Positions 35,370-44,300 of a stretch of DNA of 44,300 nt are shown piece after piece (within the stretch, counting starts at the first letter, position 1; every line of letters begins with the position of its first letter). The stretch comes from Pseudomonadota bacterium. Its GTDB lineage: Bacteria; Pseudomonadota; Gammaproteobacteria; Burkholderiales; Gallionellaceae. The translations under genes were made by a program, and so were the position numbers. The stretch spans positions 1-44,300 of the forward strand of contig JAJZSA010000013.1 of NCBI GenBank assembly GCA_021822115.1. Reading direction: 5' to 3'. The notes under the pieces were generated by a model. The model was not told the DNA's origin. It made no database searches and worked only from the letters and a program-made list of their open reading frames with translations.

Positions 35370-36562
35370 GCGCTCCCCTGCTCTGCCAGCACGGCGCGGT
35401 TGCGGCCTTGTTCCTTGGCACGGTAGAGAGCATCGTCGGCGCGGTTGAGCCAGTCATCCACGGTCTCCATGCCTTGCAGTTCGGCGACCCCGCAAGACAC
35501 CGTGGTCGGCAACGGCTGCGGCACGAAGGCCAGCGGCGACGCCGCCACCTGCTGGCGCACACGTTCGGCCAGTGTCAGGGCATCCGCCACGCGCGTCTCG
35601 GGCAACAGCAGCAGGAACTCCTCACCGCCGTAACGACCGAAGGCATCCTCCTTGCGCAGCGCCGGCTGGATGCGCTGTACGAATGCGGTCAGCACCGTGT
35701 CGCCCACCGCGTGACCGTGGCGGTCGTTCACCTGCTTGAAGTGGTCGATATCGAACAGGACCAGGCTGCAAGGCGTGCCATGACGCTGGAACAACTGACG
35801 CTGACGTTCCAGCAACTCGACGATATGGCGGCGGTTGTAGATGCCGGTGAGTTCATCGTGCATGGCCAGGGTATGCAACTGGCGCGCAGTCTCGGCCAGC
35901 TGCTGGTTGCGCTGCTCCAGTTGCTGCGAGATGGCCTGGTTCAATACCAGCTTGCTCACGCCATCGACGAACTGACGATAACCGTCATAACCGACGCGCA
36001 GCACGATGCCCATCATGACCAGCAGGCCGATGGCGAATTGCATGTGTCGACTATCCCCCAGCCACAGGTAATAGCTCACCGGCACCGCCAGTACGCTGAC
36101 CACGAAAGCGGTCAGCGTCTGGAAGGATGGCGCCATGTTGACCGTGCTGGTGGCGGCGATGGCGGCCAGCACCGTGAGTACCGTGAGATCGGTGATGAGG
36201 CCCTCGGTACCGCCGACGTGGAAGAACACTGCGGCCGAGCCCCAGGCCATGCCCTGCAAGGCGCGCAGGGACACCTGCCAGTGATGCCAGTACGGGATGC
36301 GTTCATCGGTCGGCGGCCGGCGCAACAGACGCGTGCTGAGCACATAGGTGACCGCATCCGGCAGGCTGTTGAGCACGGCCCAGGTCAATACCGCCGCCGC
36401 ACCGGCGGTGTCCCACGCCACCCAGGCGATGAACAGCGTCCCCAGCGGCGCCAGCATGGCCGCTTCGCGCGCACGCTCGAACAGCACGCGCACCGCATGG
36501 CGGTACACCTTTTTGCCGTCCGCCTCACGCGGGATGTCTATCGTCTCCACGCCCTCGCTCAC
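35360..36562 (-). CDS. Membrane-bound diguanylate cyclase
   Basis: The 400-residue protein has a membrane sensor part with about five or six hydrophobic helices (residues about 38-190, MASE-like), a coiled linker (LEQRNQQLAETARQLHTLA) and a GGDEF domain with active site GGEEF and the I-site RKED five residues before it. It should thus be an active, product-inhibited cyclase. It converges on the neighbouring cyclase and the two stop regions overlap by 10 bases, so antisense effects between the transcripts are possible. Confidence 0.9.
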   Translation of the reverse strand: MSEGVETIDIPREADGKKVYRHAVRVLFERAREAAMLAPLGTLFIAWVAWDTAGAAAVLTWAVLNSLPDAVTYVLSTRLLRRPPTDERIPYWHHWQVSLRALQGMAWGSAAVFFHVGGTEGLITDLTVLTVLAAIAATSTVNMAPSFQTLTAFVVSVLAVPVSYYLWLGDSRHMQFAIGLLVMMGIVLRVGYDGYRQFVDGVSKLVLNQAISQQLEQRNQQLAETARQLHTLAMHDELTGIYNRRHIVELLERQRQLFQRHGTPCSLVLFDIDHFKQVNDRHGHAVGDTVLTAFVQRIQPALRKEDAFGRYGGEEFLLLLPETRVADALTLAERVRQQVAASPLAFVPQPLPTTVSCGVAELQGMETVDDWLNRADDALYRAKEQGRNRAVLAEQGSAQA

Positions 36563-36575
36563 TTGATCGTGTGCA

Positions 36576-36815
36576 TCACTTCCCGCGTCGCGCCGCCAGC
36601 AGCAGGCCGACCACCATGCCGGCCACGCCGCTCAACAATATCTTGTTGCGCATCGCTTCCAGGCCGGACACCGAATGCCAGGCGCTCTGCAAGGCGTTGC
36701 CGCCGAACTGGAACAGGCTGGCGGGACTGACATAATGACCGGCGATCTTGCCGAACAGCGCATAACCGATGCCCAAGCCGATGGCGGTACAGGCGAGGAT
36801 GATGAGTTTGCGCAT
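36576..36815 (-). CDS. Small two-helix membrane protein of unknown function
   Basis: This 79-residue protein has a hydrophobic N-terminal segment (about 4-22) and a second one near the C-terminus (about 58-74, ILLSGVAGMVVGLLLAA). The segment between is polar. No family is recognised. It lies 13 bases before the cyclase gene and 9 bases after the CopD-like gene, so the three are probably transcribed together. Confidence 0.6.
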   Translation of the reverse strand: MRKLIILACTAIGLGIGYALFGKIAGHYVSPASLFQFGGNALQSAWHSVSGLEAMRNKILLSGVAGMVVGLLLAARRGK

Positions 36816-36824
36816 GCTGCCTCC

Positions 36825-37280
36825 TTAACCGATCAGGATGCCGAACTTCGCAGTGGCCAGTGTCAGCAGCCCCAGCAACAGATTGATGGCGACCAGCTGG
36901 CGGATCTTCGCCAGCATGGCGCCCGCCTCTTTCCATTGCTGGCGCTCCACATGCAGGCTGAGCGGCACATAGCAGCCGAAGAACACATACACGTACACGC
37001 CGACCATGCCCAGGCCGAGCAACAGCATGACATGCACGTAGTGGCCGACGTTAGCCATGCCGCCGTACAGATAGATCAGGTACAGGCCGGAGATCAGGAT
37101 CAGCGCGATGGCCGCCCACACCCAATTGAAGAAGCGGCGGAACACATCGTTCCACAGGCGCAGGCGTTCCGGCGGTTGCAGCACGTCCACCGCCGCCGGG
37201 CGCAGCACGAAATAGGCGAAGAACATGCCGCCGACCCAGACGATGACACCGAGCAGATGCAGGAATTTCAGCAAAGTCAT
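36825..37280 (-). CDS. CopD-like four-helix membrane protein
   Basis: The 151-residue protein has four membrane helices and the motif KFLHLLGVIVWVGGMFFAYFVLRP, typical of the CopD/PcoD membrane family, in which conserved His residues in helices 1 and 3 (here also HYVHVMLLLGLG) may bind haem or copper. The family includes copper resistance proteins and many small proteins of unknown role. There is no copper gene cluster nearby, so a copper function is uncertain. Confidence 0.75.
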   Translation of the reverse strand: MTLLKFLHLLGVIVWVGGMFFAYFVLRPAAVDVLQPPERLRLWNDVFRRFFNWVWAAIALILISGLYLIYLYGGMANVGHYVHVMLLLGLGMVGVYVYVFFGCYVPLSLHVERQQWKEAGAMLAKIRQLVAINLLLGLLTLATAKFGILIG

Positions 37281-37289
37281 AAAGCCTCC

Positions 37290-37874
37290 TCAGGATGCGG
37301 GCACGAGCAGGTCGCGCACCGGTTTGAAAGAACGGCGATGGATGTCGCTCACGCCATGGCGCCGCAACGCTTCCAGATGCACGGCCGTAGGATAACCCTT
37401 GTGGCCGTCGAAACCGTATTGCGGATAGCGCGTATGCATCTCCAGCATGATGGCATCGCGTGCAGTCTTGGCCAGGATGGACGCGGCGGAGATGGCGGCC
37501 ACCTTGCTGTCACCCTTGACGATGGCTTCGCTGGGCAGCCCGGTATCCGGGCAATACAGGCCATCCACCAGCACTTGCTGCGGGCGTAGCGACAAGCCCT
37601 CCACTGCACGCTTCATCGCCAGCAGCGTGGCTTGCAGGATATTCAGTTGGTCGATCTCGTGCGGTTCGGCATAGGCCACGCACCAGGCCAGCGCCTGTGC
37701 GCGGATGAGCGGCGCCAGTTTGTCGCGCTGCTTCTCGCTGAGCTTCTTGGAATCGGCCAATCCCGCGATGGGACGCGCCGGATCGAGGATCACCGCCGCC
37801 GCGCTGACCGGCCCGGCCAACGGCCCGCGCCCAGCCTCATCCACGCCGCAGACGAGCAGCGTCGTCGCCATCAC
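37290..37874 (-). CDS. rnhB: Ribonuclease HII
   Basis: RNase HII cuts at ribonucleotides within DNA and in RNA-DNA hybrids. The catalytic [10 protein letters not shown] motif is at residues about 12-21, LADSKKLS follows, and the remaining acidic residues lie in VLVDG and the Asp of TARDAIM. The length of 194 is normal. The start (ATGATGGCG) overlaps the end of lpxB by four bases. The lpxB-rnhB order is common in proteobacteria. Confidence 0.97.
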   Translation of the reverse strand: MMATTLLVCGVDEAGRGPLAGPVSAAAVILDPARPIAGLADSKKLSEKQRDKLAPLIRAQALAWCVAYAEPHEIDQLNILQATLLAMKRAVEGLSLRPQQVLVDGLYCPDTGLPSEAIVKGDSKVAAISAASILAKTARDAIMLEMHTRYPQYGFDGHKGYPTAVHLEALRRHGVSDIHRRSFKPVRDLLVPAS

Positions 37875-39028
37875 GCGCGTTCCAGATACGGCAGGATGGC
37901 GGCCGCCGCTTTCTGCGCGGTGTCCTGACGCAAGGTGCGATGCAGCTCACCGAACACCTGCTCCAGCTCTGCCACCGCCCCTTTGTTGTTGACCAGATTG
38001 AGCAGCGCCTGCGCCAGGTTCTGCGGCGTGGCATCGTCCTGCAGGATCTCCGGCACCACGAAGCGGCCAGCCAGGATGTTGGGCAGGCCGACATACGGCA
38101 GGTATTGCTTGCGCATGGCCAGCTTGAAACTGAGCGGCGCCATCTTGTAGGTGATGACCATGGGACGCTTGAGCAACGCAGCTTCCAGCGTGGCGGTGCC
38201 GGATGCCACCAGCACGCCGTCGGCGGCGATCATCGCCTCGTGCGCATGGCCGAACAGCATGGTGATCGGCAATTCGTGCGCATCCAGCTTCCAGATCGCA
38301 TGTTCGAAGATGCTGCGCGTCTCGCGGCTGGCCAGCGGCACCAGGAACTGCGCCTCGGGACAGCGCTGGTGGATCAGGCGCGCGGTGACGATGAAGGTCT
38401 CGGCCAAGCGGCGCACCTCGCCCTGACGGCTGCCCGGCAACAGCGCGAACACCTTGGCGCTCCTGGGCAGGATGCGCATCTGCTCGCGCATCTGGGCACG
38501 GTTCGGCTGCTCAGGCAGCACATCGGCCAGCGGATGGCCGACATAGGTGACCGGCAGGCCCACCTTGTCATACAGCGCCGGCTCGAACGGGAACAAGGCC
38601 AGCATGTGCGATACCGCCTGCTTGATCTTGTGGATACGTTCGCCGCGCCAGGCCCAGATCGACGGGCTGACGTAGTGCACGGTGGGGATGCCGCGCTGCT
38701 TGAGCGCCAGTTCCAGACCGAAGTTGAAGTCCGGCGCATCCACGCCGATGAACAGCGCGGGCGGCTCGGCGATGAAGCGGTCGCGCAGCTTGCGACGGAT
38801 GCGCAGCAACTCGCGCAGGTGACGCAGCACCTCGACGTAGCCGTTCACCGCCAGCTTCTCCATCGGGTACAGCACGTCCATGCCCACGGCTTGCATCTTG
38901 GGGCCGCCGATGCCGACGAAACGCACGGCGGGATAAGCCTGCTTGATGGCGCGCATCAGCAGGCTGCCCAGCAGGTCACCCGAGGCTTCACCCGCCACGA
39001 TGGCGATGGTCTTGAGCGGAGTAGTCAT
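37871..39028 (-). CDS. lpxB: Lipid-A-disaccharide synthase
   Basis: LpxB joins UDP-2,3-diacylglucosamine and lipid X to make the lipid A disaccharide at the inner membrane. The ATG at 39028 gives the usual start ([21 protein letters not shown]); the frame is open further up to 39103, but that part is the end of lpxA in another frame. Family features include [40 protein letters not shown] and [10 protein letters not shown]. The length of 385 is normal. It follows lpxA by seven bases. Confidence 0.97.
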   Translation of the reverse strand: MTTPLKTIAIVAGEASGDLLGSLLMRAIKQAYPAVRFVGIGGPKMQAVGMDVLYPMEKLAVNGYVEVLRHLRELLRIRRKLRDRFIAEPPALFIGVDAPDFNFGLELALKQRGIPTVHYVSPSIWAWRGERIHKIKQAVSHMLALFPFEPALYDKVGLPVTYVGHPLADVLPEQPNRAQMREQMRILPRSAKVFALLPGSRQGEVRRLAETFIVTARLIHQRCPEAQFLVPLASRETRSIFEHAIWKLDAHELPITMLFGHAHEAMIAADGVLVASGTATLEAALLKRPMVITYKMAPLSFKLAMRKQYLPYVGLPNILAGRFVVPEILQDDATPQNLAQALLNLVNNKGAVAELEQVFGELHRTLRQDTAQKAAAAILPYLERA

Positions 39029-39035
39029 GATGCGG

Positions 39036-39827
39036 TCAGCGGACGATGCCGCGACTGGCTTGCGCCAGGAAGTCGAGCATGTTGTCGATGTCGCCATCGG
39101 CATCCGGCGCTTCGCCGCGCAACGCGGCCAGCTCCTGTTGTGCCGCCTCGAAGCTGCTGCCCTTCTTGTACAGGATGCGGTACATCTTCTTGATCATGTT
39201 CAGGCGCGCATCTGAATAGCCTTTGCGGCGCGGCCCTTCCTGGTGCGGTCCCTTGGCCTCGGCCGGATTGCCCACGGCGGTGACGAACGGCGGCAGGTCC
39301 TGCGACAAACGTGTCTGGAAACCGATCATGGCGAAATCGCCGATGCGCACGAACTGGTGGATGCCGCTCAAGCCACCGATCAGGATGTGGTCGCCGATCT
39401 CGACATGGCCGGCGAACTGTACGCTGTTGGCGATGATGTTGTGGTCGCCGATCACGCAATCGTGCGCGACGTGCACATAGGCCATGATCCAGTTGTCGCT
39501 GCCGATGGTGGTGACACCCTTATCCTGCACCGTGCCCAAATTGAAGGTGCAGCACTCGCGGATGGTGTTGTTGTCACCGATCACCAGACGCGTGGGTTCG
39601 CCCTGGTATTTCTTGTCCTGCGGCACTTCGCCGATGGAGCTGAACTGGAAGAACTGGTTGTTCTTGCCGATGCTGGTGTGGCCGTCGATGACCACATGCG
39701 GCCCCACCACGCTACCTGCACCGATCTCCACATGTTCGCCGATGATGGAATACGGCCCGACGCGCACGTCGTCGGCCAGCTTCGCACCGGGATGGACGAT
39801 GGCGGTGGGATGGATCAAGGAACTCAT
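39036..39827 (-). CDS. lpxA: UDP-N-acetylglucosamine acyltransferase
   Basis: LpxA carries out the first step of lipid A synthesis, adding a 3-hydroxyacyl chain to UDP-GlcNAc. The ATG at 39827 overlaps the fabZ stop (ATGA) and gives [11 protein letters not shown], the normal start; the longer frame from 39848 is less likely. The hexapeptide left-handed helix is plain through residue about 185, with the catalytic His in FAGHVEIGD and the chain-length region [17 protein letters not shown]. The helical C-terminus is normal. Confidence 0.97.
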   Translation of the reverse strand: MSSLIHPTAIVHPGAKLADDVRVGPYSIIGEHVEIGAGSVVGPHVVIDGHTSIGKNNQFFQFSSIGEVPQDKKYQGEPTRLVIGDNNTIRECCTFNLGTVQDKGVTTIGSDNWIMAYVHVAHDCVIGDHNIIANSVQFAGHVEIGDHILIGGLSGIHQFVRIGDFAMIGFQTRLSQDLPPFVTAVGNPAEAKGPHQEGPRRKGYSDARLNMIKKMYRILYKKGSSFEAAQQELAALRGEAPDADGDIDNMLDFLAQASRGIVR

Positions 39828-40276
39828 TCCTTGTCCCGCATCGTGCACATGATCTCGGCTTCAGCGGCAGTCTGCCCGTCCACCTCGGCCACTGCGGTGA
39901 ACTTCCACAAGCCGCGCTTGTTGAACACCGGCTTGACCTTGAGGATCAGCTGGTCGCCCGGCACCACCGGACGCTTGAAGCGTGCACCGTCGATGCCGAC
40001 GAAGTAATACACCTTGCTATCGTCCGCCTTGCCGCCTTCGCTGTTGAACGACAGGATGGCCGCAGCCTGCGCCATGGCTTCGATGATCAGCACGCCAGGC
40101 ATCACCGGATGATGCGGATAGTGGCCGGGGAAGAACGGTTCGTTCATGCTGACGTTCTTAAGCGCCACGATCTCGACGCCCGGATCGATGGACAACACAC
40201 GGTCGATCAGCAGGAACGGATAGCGATGCGGCAGATTCTTCATGATCTGGTTGATGTCCATCGTGATACCACTCAT
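39824..40276 (-). CDS. fabZ: 3-hydroxyacyl-ACP dehydratase
   Basis: FabZ removes water from 3-hydroxyacyl-ACP in fatty acid elongation and competes with LpxA for its substrate. The active-site motif [20 protein letters not shown] has the catalytic His52 and Glu66 of the hot-dog fold. The length of 150 is normal. The start at 40276 overlaps the end of lpxD by four bases; an ATG five codons later is also possible. Confidence 0.97.
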   Translation of the reverse strand: MSGITMDINQIMKNLPHRYPFLLIDRVLSIDPGVEIVALKNVSMNEPFFPGHYPHHPVMPGVLIIEAMAQAAAILSFNSEGGKADDSKVYYFVGIDGARFKRPVVPGDQLILKVKPVFNKRGLWKFTAVAEVDGQTAAEAEIMCTMRDKE

Positions 40277-41307
40277 TTCTCTTCTCCCTTCAATGATTCG
40301 ATCTCTTGCTCAAGCTTGCGGATGCGCGCGGCCATCTCGTCCAGATGGCGCAATTGCGCCGCGTTGCGGCGCCAGGCGTGGTTGTCGCTGAACGGGAACA
40401 CCCCGGTATAGCTGCCCGCCGCCGGGATGCTCTTGCCGACCAGCGTGCCGGCCGATACCTCGACCTGGTCGGCGAGTTGCAGATGGCCGAGGATGATGGC
40501 ACCGCCGCCGATGCGGCAATAGCGACCGATGCGCGCGCTACCGGCGATGCCGACACAGCCGGCGATGGCGGTGTGCGCACCGATGCGCACGTTGTGTGCC
40601 ACCTGGATCTGGTTGTCCATTTTGACGCCTTCCTCGATCACCGTGTCGTCCAGTGCGCCACGGTCGATGGTGGTATTGGCGCCGATCTCCACATGGTCGC
40701 CGATGACGACGCGACCGATCTGCGGGATCTTCAGCCAGCGTCCGTCGTCCCAGGCGATGCCGAAACCGTCCGAGCCGATCACTGCGCCGGCATGCACGAT
40801 GACGTGCGCGCCGAGCTGGCAGCCGTAGTAGACGTTGACGTTGGGATACAAACGCGTGTGCTCGCCCAGCACGGCATCTTCGCCGATGCTGCAATTGGCC
40901 ATCACCACGGCGCGCGCGCCGATGCGGGCGCCGGCGCCGACCCAGACGTTGGCGCCGATATGCGCATCCGGCGCGACCTGAGCGCCGGCTTCGATCACCG
41001 CGCTGGGATGGATGCCGGGCATGTATTCGCGCAGCGGATTGAGGAACGCCGACAAGCGCGCGAAATAGGCATAGGGATTGGCGGCGACGATGCGCGGACG
41101 CTGGGTCAGTTCGGCATCCGCCTCGCCCAGGATCACCGCAGCAGCATGGCTGTCTTCCAGTTGCTTGCGGTATTTGGCATTGGCCAGGAAGGCGATCTGC
41201 CCCGCCCCGGCCTGCTCCAGCGTGGCGATCTGTGTCACCACGGTGTTCGCATCCCCCAGCACACGCCCGCCGAAACGGGCGACGATGTCCGCCAGACTGT
41301 AACTCAC
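40273..41307 (-). CDS. lpxD: UDP-3-O-acylglucosamine N-acyltransferase
   Basis: LpxD adds the second 3-hydroxyacyl chain in lipid A synthesis. The GTG at 41307 is the likely start: GGGAG lies six bases upstream and the product, [14 protein letters not shown], has the standard N-terminus and 344 residues. The longer frame to 41457 runs back through skp and is not real. An N-terminal uridine-binding domain is followed by the hexapeptide helix (for example [20 protein letters not shown]) with the catalytic His in QVAHNVRIG, and a C-terminal helix that may bind ACP. Confidence 0.96.
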   Translation of the reverse strand: MSYSLADIVARFGGRVLGDANTVVTQIATLEQAGAGQIAFLANAKYRKQLEDSHAAAVILGEADAELTQRPRIVAANPYAYFARLSAFLNPLREYMPGIHPSAVIEAGAQVAPDAHIGANVWVGAGARIGARAVVMANCSIGEDAVLGEHTRLYPNVNVYYGCQLGAHVIVHAGAVIGSDGFGIAWDDGRWLKIPQIGRVVIGDHVEIGANTTIDRGALDDTVIEEGVKMDNQIQVAHNVRIGAHTAIAGCVGIAGSARIGRYCRIGGGAIILGHLQLADQVEVSAGTLVGKSIPAAGSYTGVFPFSDNHAWRRNAAQLRHLDEMAARIRKLEQEIESLKGEEK

Positions 41308-41326
41308 GCGCTTCTCCCGTCCCGGA

Positions 41327-41845
41327 TTATTTGGCTGCGTCGGGCAAGGGCTCGTCGGCCAGATAGCGCAACACCTTGTCGGTGATGTCCACCTTGGGAT
41401 TGCGGTACACCGCCTCTTGCAGGATGACGTCGTATTGCTCGCTCTCGGCGATGGCACGGATGGCCTTGTCGGCCTTGGCCAGGATCTGCGCCACCTCTTC
41501 GTTCTGGCGCAAGCTCAGGTCCTCGCGGAACTCGCGCTGGCGCGTCTGCAATTGCAGGTTGAGGTTGGCGATCTCGCGTTCCTTGATGCGGCGCGAGGAA
41601 TCGGACAACTGGCTGCGGTGTGTCTCCAGATCGTCCTGCGCATCCTTGATCTGTCCGGCCAGACGCTTGATCTCCTGGTCGCGCACGGCGAATTCCTTGT
41701 CGATCTTTTTCTGCGCATAGATGGCCTGCGCCGATTCGCGCAGGATGCGCTCGGTATCCACGATGCCGATGCGCGACTCGCCCGCCTGCGCGGCGCAGGC
41801 GAACAGCCATGCACCGGCGACGATTGCCATGATGGAAGTCTTCAT
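41327..41845 (-). CDS. skp: Periplasmic chaperone Skp/OmpH
   Basis: Skp holds outer-membrane proteins in the periplasm on their way to BamA. The ATG at 41845 has a GGGAGA ribosome binding site and gives a signal peptide, MKTSIMAIVAGAWLFACAAQA. The mature protein has the long coiled-coil arms of the family (about residues 45-120) and the core motif IGIVDTERILRES. Its place between bamA and lpxD is standard. Confidence 0.93.
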   Translation of the reverse strand: MKTSIMAIVAGAWLFACAAQAGESRIGIVDTERILRESAQAIYAQKKIDKEFAVRDQEIKRLAGQIKDAQDDLETHRSQLSDSSRRIKEREIANLNLQLQTRQREFREDLSLRQNEEVAQILAKADKAIRAIAESEQYDVILQEAVYRNPKVDITDKVLRYLADEPLPDAAK

Positions 41846-41865
41846 ATGCTCTCCCTTGCGTGCCA

Positions 41866-44148
41866 TCAGAACATGCCGCCCATGGTGAACTGGAAGCTTT
41901 GCAGCTTGTCCTGCGGCTGCGCGTTCAGCGCCTTGGCCCAGCTCAACTGGATCGGGCCGGCCGGCGAGAACCAGGTCAGCCCGAGGCCGGCAGCATAGCG
42001 CATTCCCTCGGAGGCCGGAACTTGGGTGTTGTCGCCATAGACCGCACCGCCGTCGAGGAACAGGCCGAGGCGCAGGGACTGGTTCTTTTCCATGCCGGGC
42101 ATGGGGAACAGCAGCTCGGCGTTGGCCAATACGCGACGATTGCCGCCCAGCGAATAGTTGCTGGCATCGCGCGGACCGAGCGAGTTGTAGTCATAGCCGC
42201 GCACGGAACCGGGACCGCCCGCATACAGGCTCTTGAAGAACGGCAACGTCATGCCGCTGTAGCCGTTGGCCGTGCCCAGGTCGCCATTGAGGTGCAAGGT
42301 CAGTGTCTGGCTGACCGGCACATACCACTGCTGTGCGTAGGTGAGCTTGTAGAAACGCTGGCCGGACACCGGCAGCGAAGCTTCCAGTGCGGCGCGCTGG
42401 GTGGAACCTTCCGTGGGGAAGATGGCGCTGTCGCGGGTGTCGCGCGACCAGCCGATGGTGCCGATCACGTTCTGGTTGGTCTCGCCGAAGGTGGCGATGT
42501 AATCCACGAAGCGCTGCGGGCTGGTGGCGATCAGGCCGATGGTGGTGTTCTCCAGCGCCAGACCGTAGTTCCAGGATTCGTCATCGCTGATCGGCACGCC
42601 GAAACGCACGCCAGCGCCATAGGTATCCGAGGTGTACTGGCTGACCGTGGTGGTGGTGGTGTTGGAACGGCGCTTGTAGAGGTCGAAACCGCGGCTGATG
42701 CCGTCATCGGTGTAATACGGGTTGGTGTAGGACACCGAGTACACCTGGTTGATCTTGCTGGTGTTGATCTGGGTAGACAGGTAGTTGCCGGTACCGAACA
42801 GATTGCTCTGCGTCACGCCGCCCATCAGGGTCAGGCCCTCGCCGTTGCTGTAGCCCATACCGATCTGGAAGTTGCCGGTGGATTTCTCGGTCACCGTCAG
42901 ATCCAGGTCGAGTTGATCGGTGGAGTCGGGCACCTGGCGTGTCTCCACGTTCACGCTCTCGAAGAAGCCCAGGCGGCTGATGCGCTGCTTGGATTTCTTG
43001 ATCTTGGAGGTGGCGAACCAGCCGCCTTCCATCTGCCGGAACTCGCGGCGCACCACTTCATCCTTGGTCTTGTCGTTGCCGGAGATGTTGATGTTGCGCA
43101 CATAGGCGCGCTGCATGGGGTCGACCACGAAAGTGAACGCGACCTGATGCTTGTCCTTGTCGATGTCCGGCACGATGTTGACGTTGGCGAAGGCATAGCC
43201 CTCCTCGCCCAGATTCTCGCGGATCTTCTCCGAAGCCGCGGTCAGTTCTTCCCGCGAGAACACCTGCCCCGGCTGCACCGTCACCATGGCGCGCAAGGCT
43301 TCGTTGCTGAACACGTTGCGCGCGCCCGCCACCTTGATGTCGGAGATGGTGTATTGCTCGCCTTCGGTCAGGTTGAGCGTGATGTAGATGTCCTTCTTGT
43401 CGGCCGAGATGGTGACGTTGGTGGAATCGAGGCTGAAATCCATATAGCCGGAGTTCATGTACAGGCTGCGGATGGCTTCGATATCGGCGGACAGTTTGGG
43501 TTTGGAATACTGGTCGTTGCTGGTCAGCCATGAGAACCAGCCGGGTGTGGTCAGCTTCATCTCATCCAACAACTGGCTTTCGCTGAAATGCTTGTTGCCG
43601 ATGATGTTGATCTGGCGGATCTTGGAAGGTTTACCCTCCACTACCTTGATGCTCACAGCCACGCGGTTGCGCGCCAGATCGGTGACCGTGGTTGTCAACG
43701 CCACCGCGTATTTGCCGCGCGCGATGTACTGACGCTTCAGTTCGTTCTCCGATTTTTCCAGCACGGAACGGTCGAAGATGCGCCCCTCGGCCAGGCCGAC
43801 ACGCTTCATATTCTCCAGCAATTGCGGCTTGGGGAAATCCTTGATGCCATCCAGCTCGACGCTGGCGATGGTCGGGCGCTCCTGCACGCGCACCACCAGC
43901 ACATCGCCCTCGACCAGCAGTTTCACATCCTTGAAGAAACCGGTGGCGAACAAGGCACGCAATGCAGCGGTGGCATGAGCATCGTCCAGCGTGTCACCGA
44001 CCTTGACCGGCAGATAGCTGAACACCGTACCGGCTTCCGTGCGCTGGATGCCCTCGACACGGATATCCTTGACGACGAAAGGCGCCGCCGCCCAGGCGTT
44101 CGCAGTGAAGACAAGCGCGAACACGCCCGCGAGTTTTCTGAAATCCAT
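41866..44148 (-). CDS. bamA: Outer-membrane assembly factor BamA
   Basis: BamA inserts beta-barrel proteins into the outer membrane. A signal peptide (MDFRKLAGVFALVFTANAWA) is followed by five POTRA domains (about residues 22-420) and a 16-strand barrel ending in aromatic Phe (FTMGGMF). The conserved loop-6 motif VRGYDYNSLGPRD is present. The length of 760 is normal. It starts six bases after the end of rseP. Confidence 0.97.
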   Translation of the reverse strand: MDFRKLAGVFALVFTANAWAAAPFVVKDIRVEGIQRTEAGTVFSYLPVKVGDTLDDAHATAALRALFATGFFKDVKLLVEGDVLVVRVQERPTIASVELDGIKDFPKPQLLENMKRVGLAEGRIFDRSVLEKSENELKRQYIARGKYAVALTTTVTDLARNRVAVSIKVVEGKPSKIRQINIIGNKHFSESQLLDEMKLTTPGWFSWLTSNDQYSKPKLSADIEAIRSLYMNSGYMDFSLDSTNVTISADKKDIYITLNLTEGEQYTISDIKVAGARNVFSNEALRAMVTVQPGQVFSREELTAASEKIRENLGEEGYAFANVNIVPDIDKDKHQVAFTFVVDPMQRAYVRNINISGNDKTKDEVVRREFRQMEGGWFATSKIKKSKQRISRLGFFESVNVETRQVPDSTDQLDLDLTVTEKSTGNFQIGMGYSNGEGLTLMGGVTQSNLFGTGNYLSTQINTSKINQVYSVSYTNPYYTDDGISRGFDLYKRRSNTTTTTVSQYTSDTYGAGVRFGVPISDDESWNYGLALENTTIGLIATSPQRFVDYIATFGETNQNVIGTIGWSRDTRDSAIFPTEGSTQRAALEASLPVSGQRFYKLTYAQQWYVPVSQTLTLHLNGDLGTANGYSGMTLPFFKSLYAGGPGSVRGYDYNSLGPRDASNYSLGGNRRVLANAELLFPMPGMEKNQSLRLGLFLDGGAVYGDNTQVPASEGMRYAAGLGLTWFSPAGPIQLSWAKALNAQPQDKLQSFQFTMGGMF

Positions 44149-44154
44149 TATTCC

Positions 44155-44300
44155 CTAACCTAAAATCAGGCGGCTCACGTCGTTGTACAACGCGAAAGCC
44201 ATCATGGTCATCAGGAGCGCGATCCCGACTTTCTGCCCTGCTTCCCAGAGCCTGTCGGAGACCGGACTTCCCTTGAAAAATTCCACCGAATAATACAGCA
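44155..44300 (-). CDS. rseP: Site-2 protease RseP (C-terminal end, cut by the window)
   Basis: The minus strand reads YYSVEFFKGSPVSDRLW, then a membrane helix (GIALLMTMMAFALYND) and VSRLILG before a TAG at 44155. This is the typical last helix and tail of RseP, the intramembrane zinc protease that cleaves the anti-sigma factor RseA in the envelope stress pathway. The active site lies outside the window. Position before bamA is standard and supports the call. Confidence 0.88.
   Translation of the reverse strand, partial: LYYSVEFFKGSPVSDRLWEAGQKVGIALLMTMMAFALYNDVSRLILG

Noticed and set aside
39028..39103. Longer N-termini for lpxB (to 39103), lpxD (to 41457), lpxA (to 39848) and skp (to 41866)
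   Set aside because: The added residues read the end of the upstream gene in another frame, do not resemble the families, and better starts with ribosome binding sites or ATGA overlaps are available.

Overview
The window looks like a betaproteobacterial chromosome, probably of the Nitrosomonadales and perhaps a Gallionellaceae-type iron oxidiser. This rests on gene order (rseP-bamA-skp-lpxD-fabZ-lpxA-lpxB-rnhB on one strand; uvrB next to a low-molecular-weight phosphatase gene and rne) and on the general character of the proteins. No rRNA or tRNA gene is visible, so the genus is inference.

The backbone is in two blocks. The left block (1-3700) holds rne with a strong terminator, a small membrane-protein gene and a low-molecular-weight protein tyrosine phosphatase (LMW-PTP) gene. 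The right block (30513-44300) holds uvrB, a small conserved gene, two diguanylate cyclases whose 3' ends overlap tail to tail, two small membrane-protein genes and the outer-membrane/lipid A cluster rnhB-lpxB-lpxA-fabZ-lpxD-skp-bamA-rseP.

Between them is a genomic island of about 26.8 kb with a well-defined insertion point. A 20-bp near-perfect direct repeat (16 bp exact) lies at 3684-3703 and 30509-30528. Both copies encode the catalytic loop of the LMW-PTP. The right copy sits in an 18-codon remnant of the original 5' end of that gene, directly after uvrB. The left copy is in the now complete gene, whose first codons come from the island. A lambda-type integrase and excisionase lie next to the right repeat, as expected.

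Inside the island, left to right: (a) a + strand cassette of a transglutaminase-like protein, an orphan Rhs tip toxin with its own signal peptide, and an overlapping lipoprotein that is probably its immunity protein; (b) a two-gene unit of a FimB-like tyrosine recombinase and a DUF2779 nuclease; (c) an 18.4-kb minus-strand gene train (27355 to 8923). The train begins with an Rhs protein split into two overlapping cistrons. The first is a signal peptide plus YD-repeat shell. The second is a signal peptide, twelve Ig-like domains, the Rhs C-terminal core and an L,D-transpeptidase-like tip. A probable periplasmic immunity protein follows, then a complete-looking accessory type II secretion (T2SS-like) apparatus: PilP/GspC-like protein, cohesin-bearing secretin, four pseudopilins, GspF, GspE, and GspL- and GspM-like proteins. 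The train is bracketed by a direct repeat of about 115 bp (8801-8915 and 27614-27730) that corresponds to the promoter and start codon of the FimB-like recombinase, which suggests a nested mobile cassette. (d) The right end carries small unknown genes, a WG-repeat protein, xis and int.

The most notable idea is that Sec-exported, cell-wall-targeting Rhs toxins travel with their own T2SS-like machine. The co-location and the signal peptides are read directly from the sequence. Dependence of secretion on that machine is inference.
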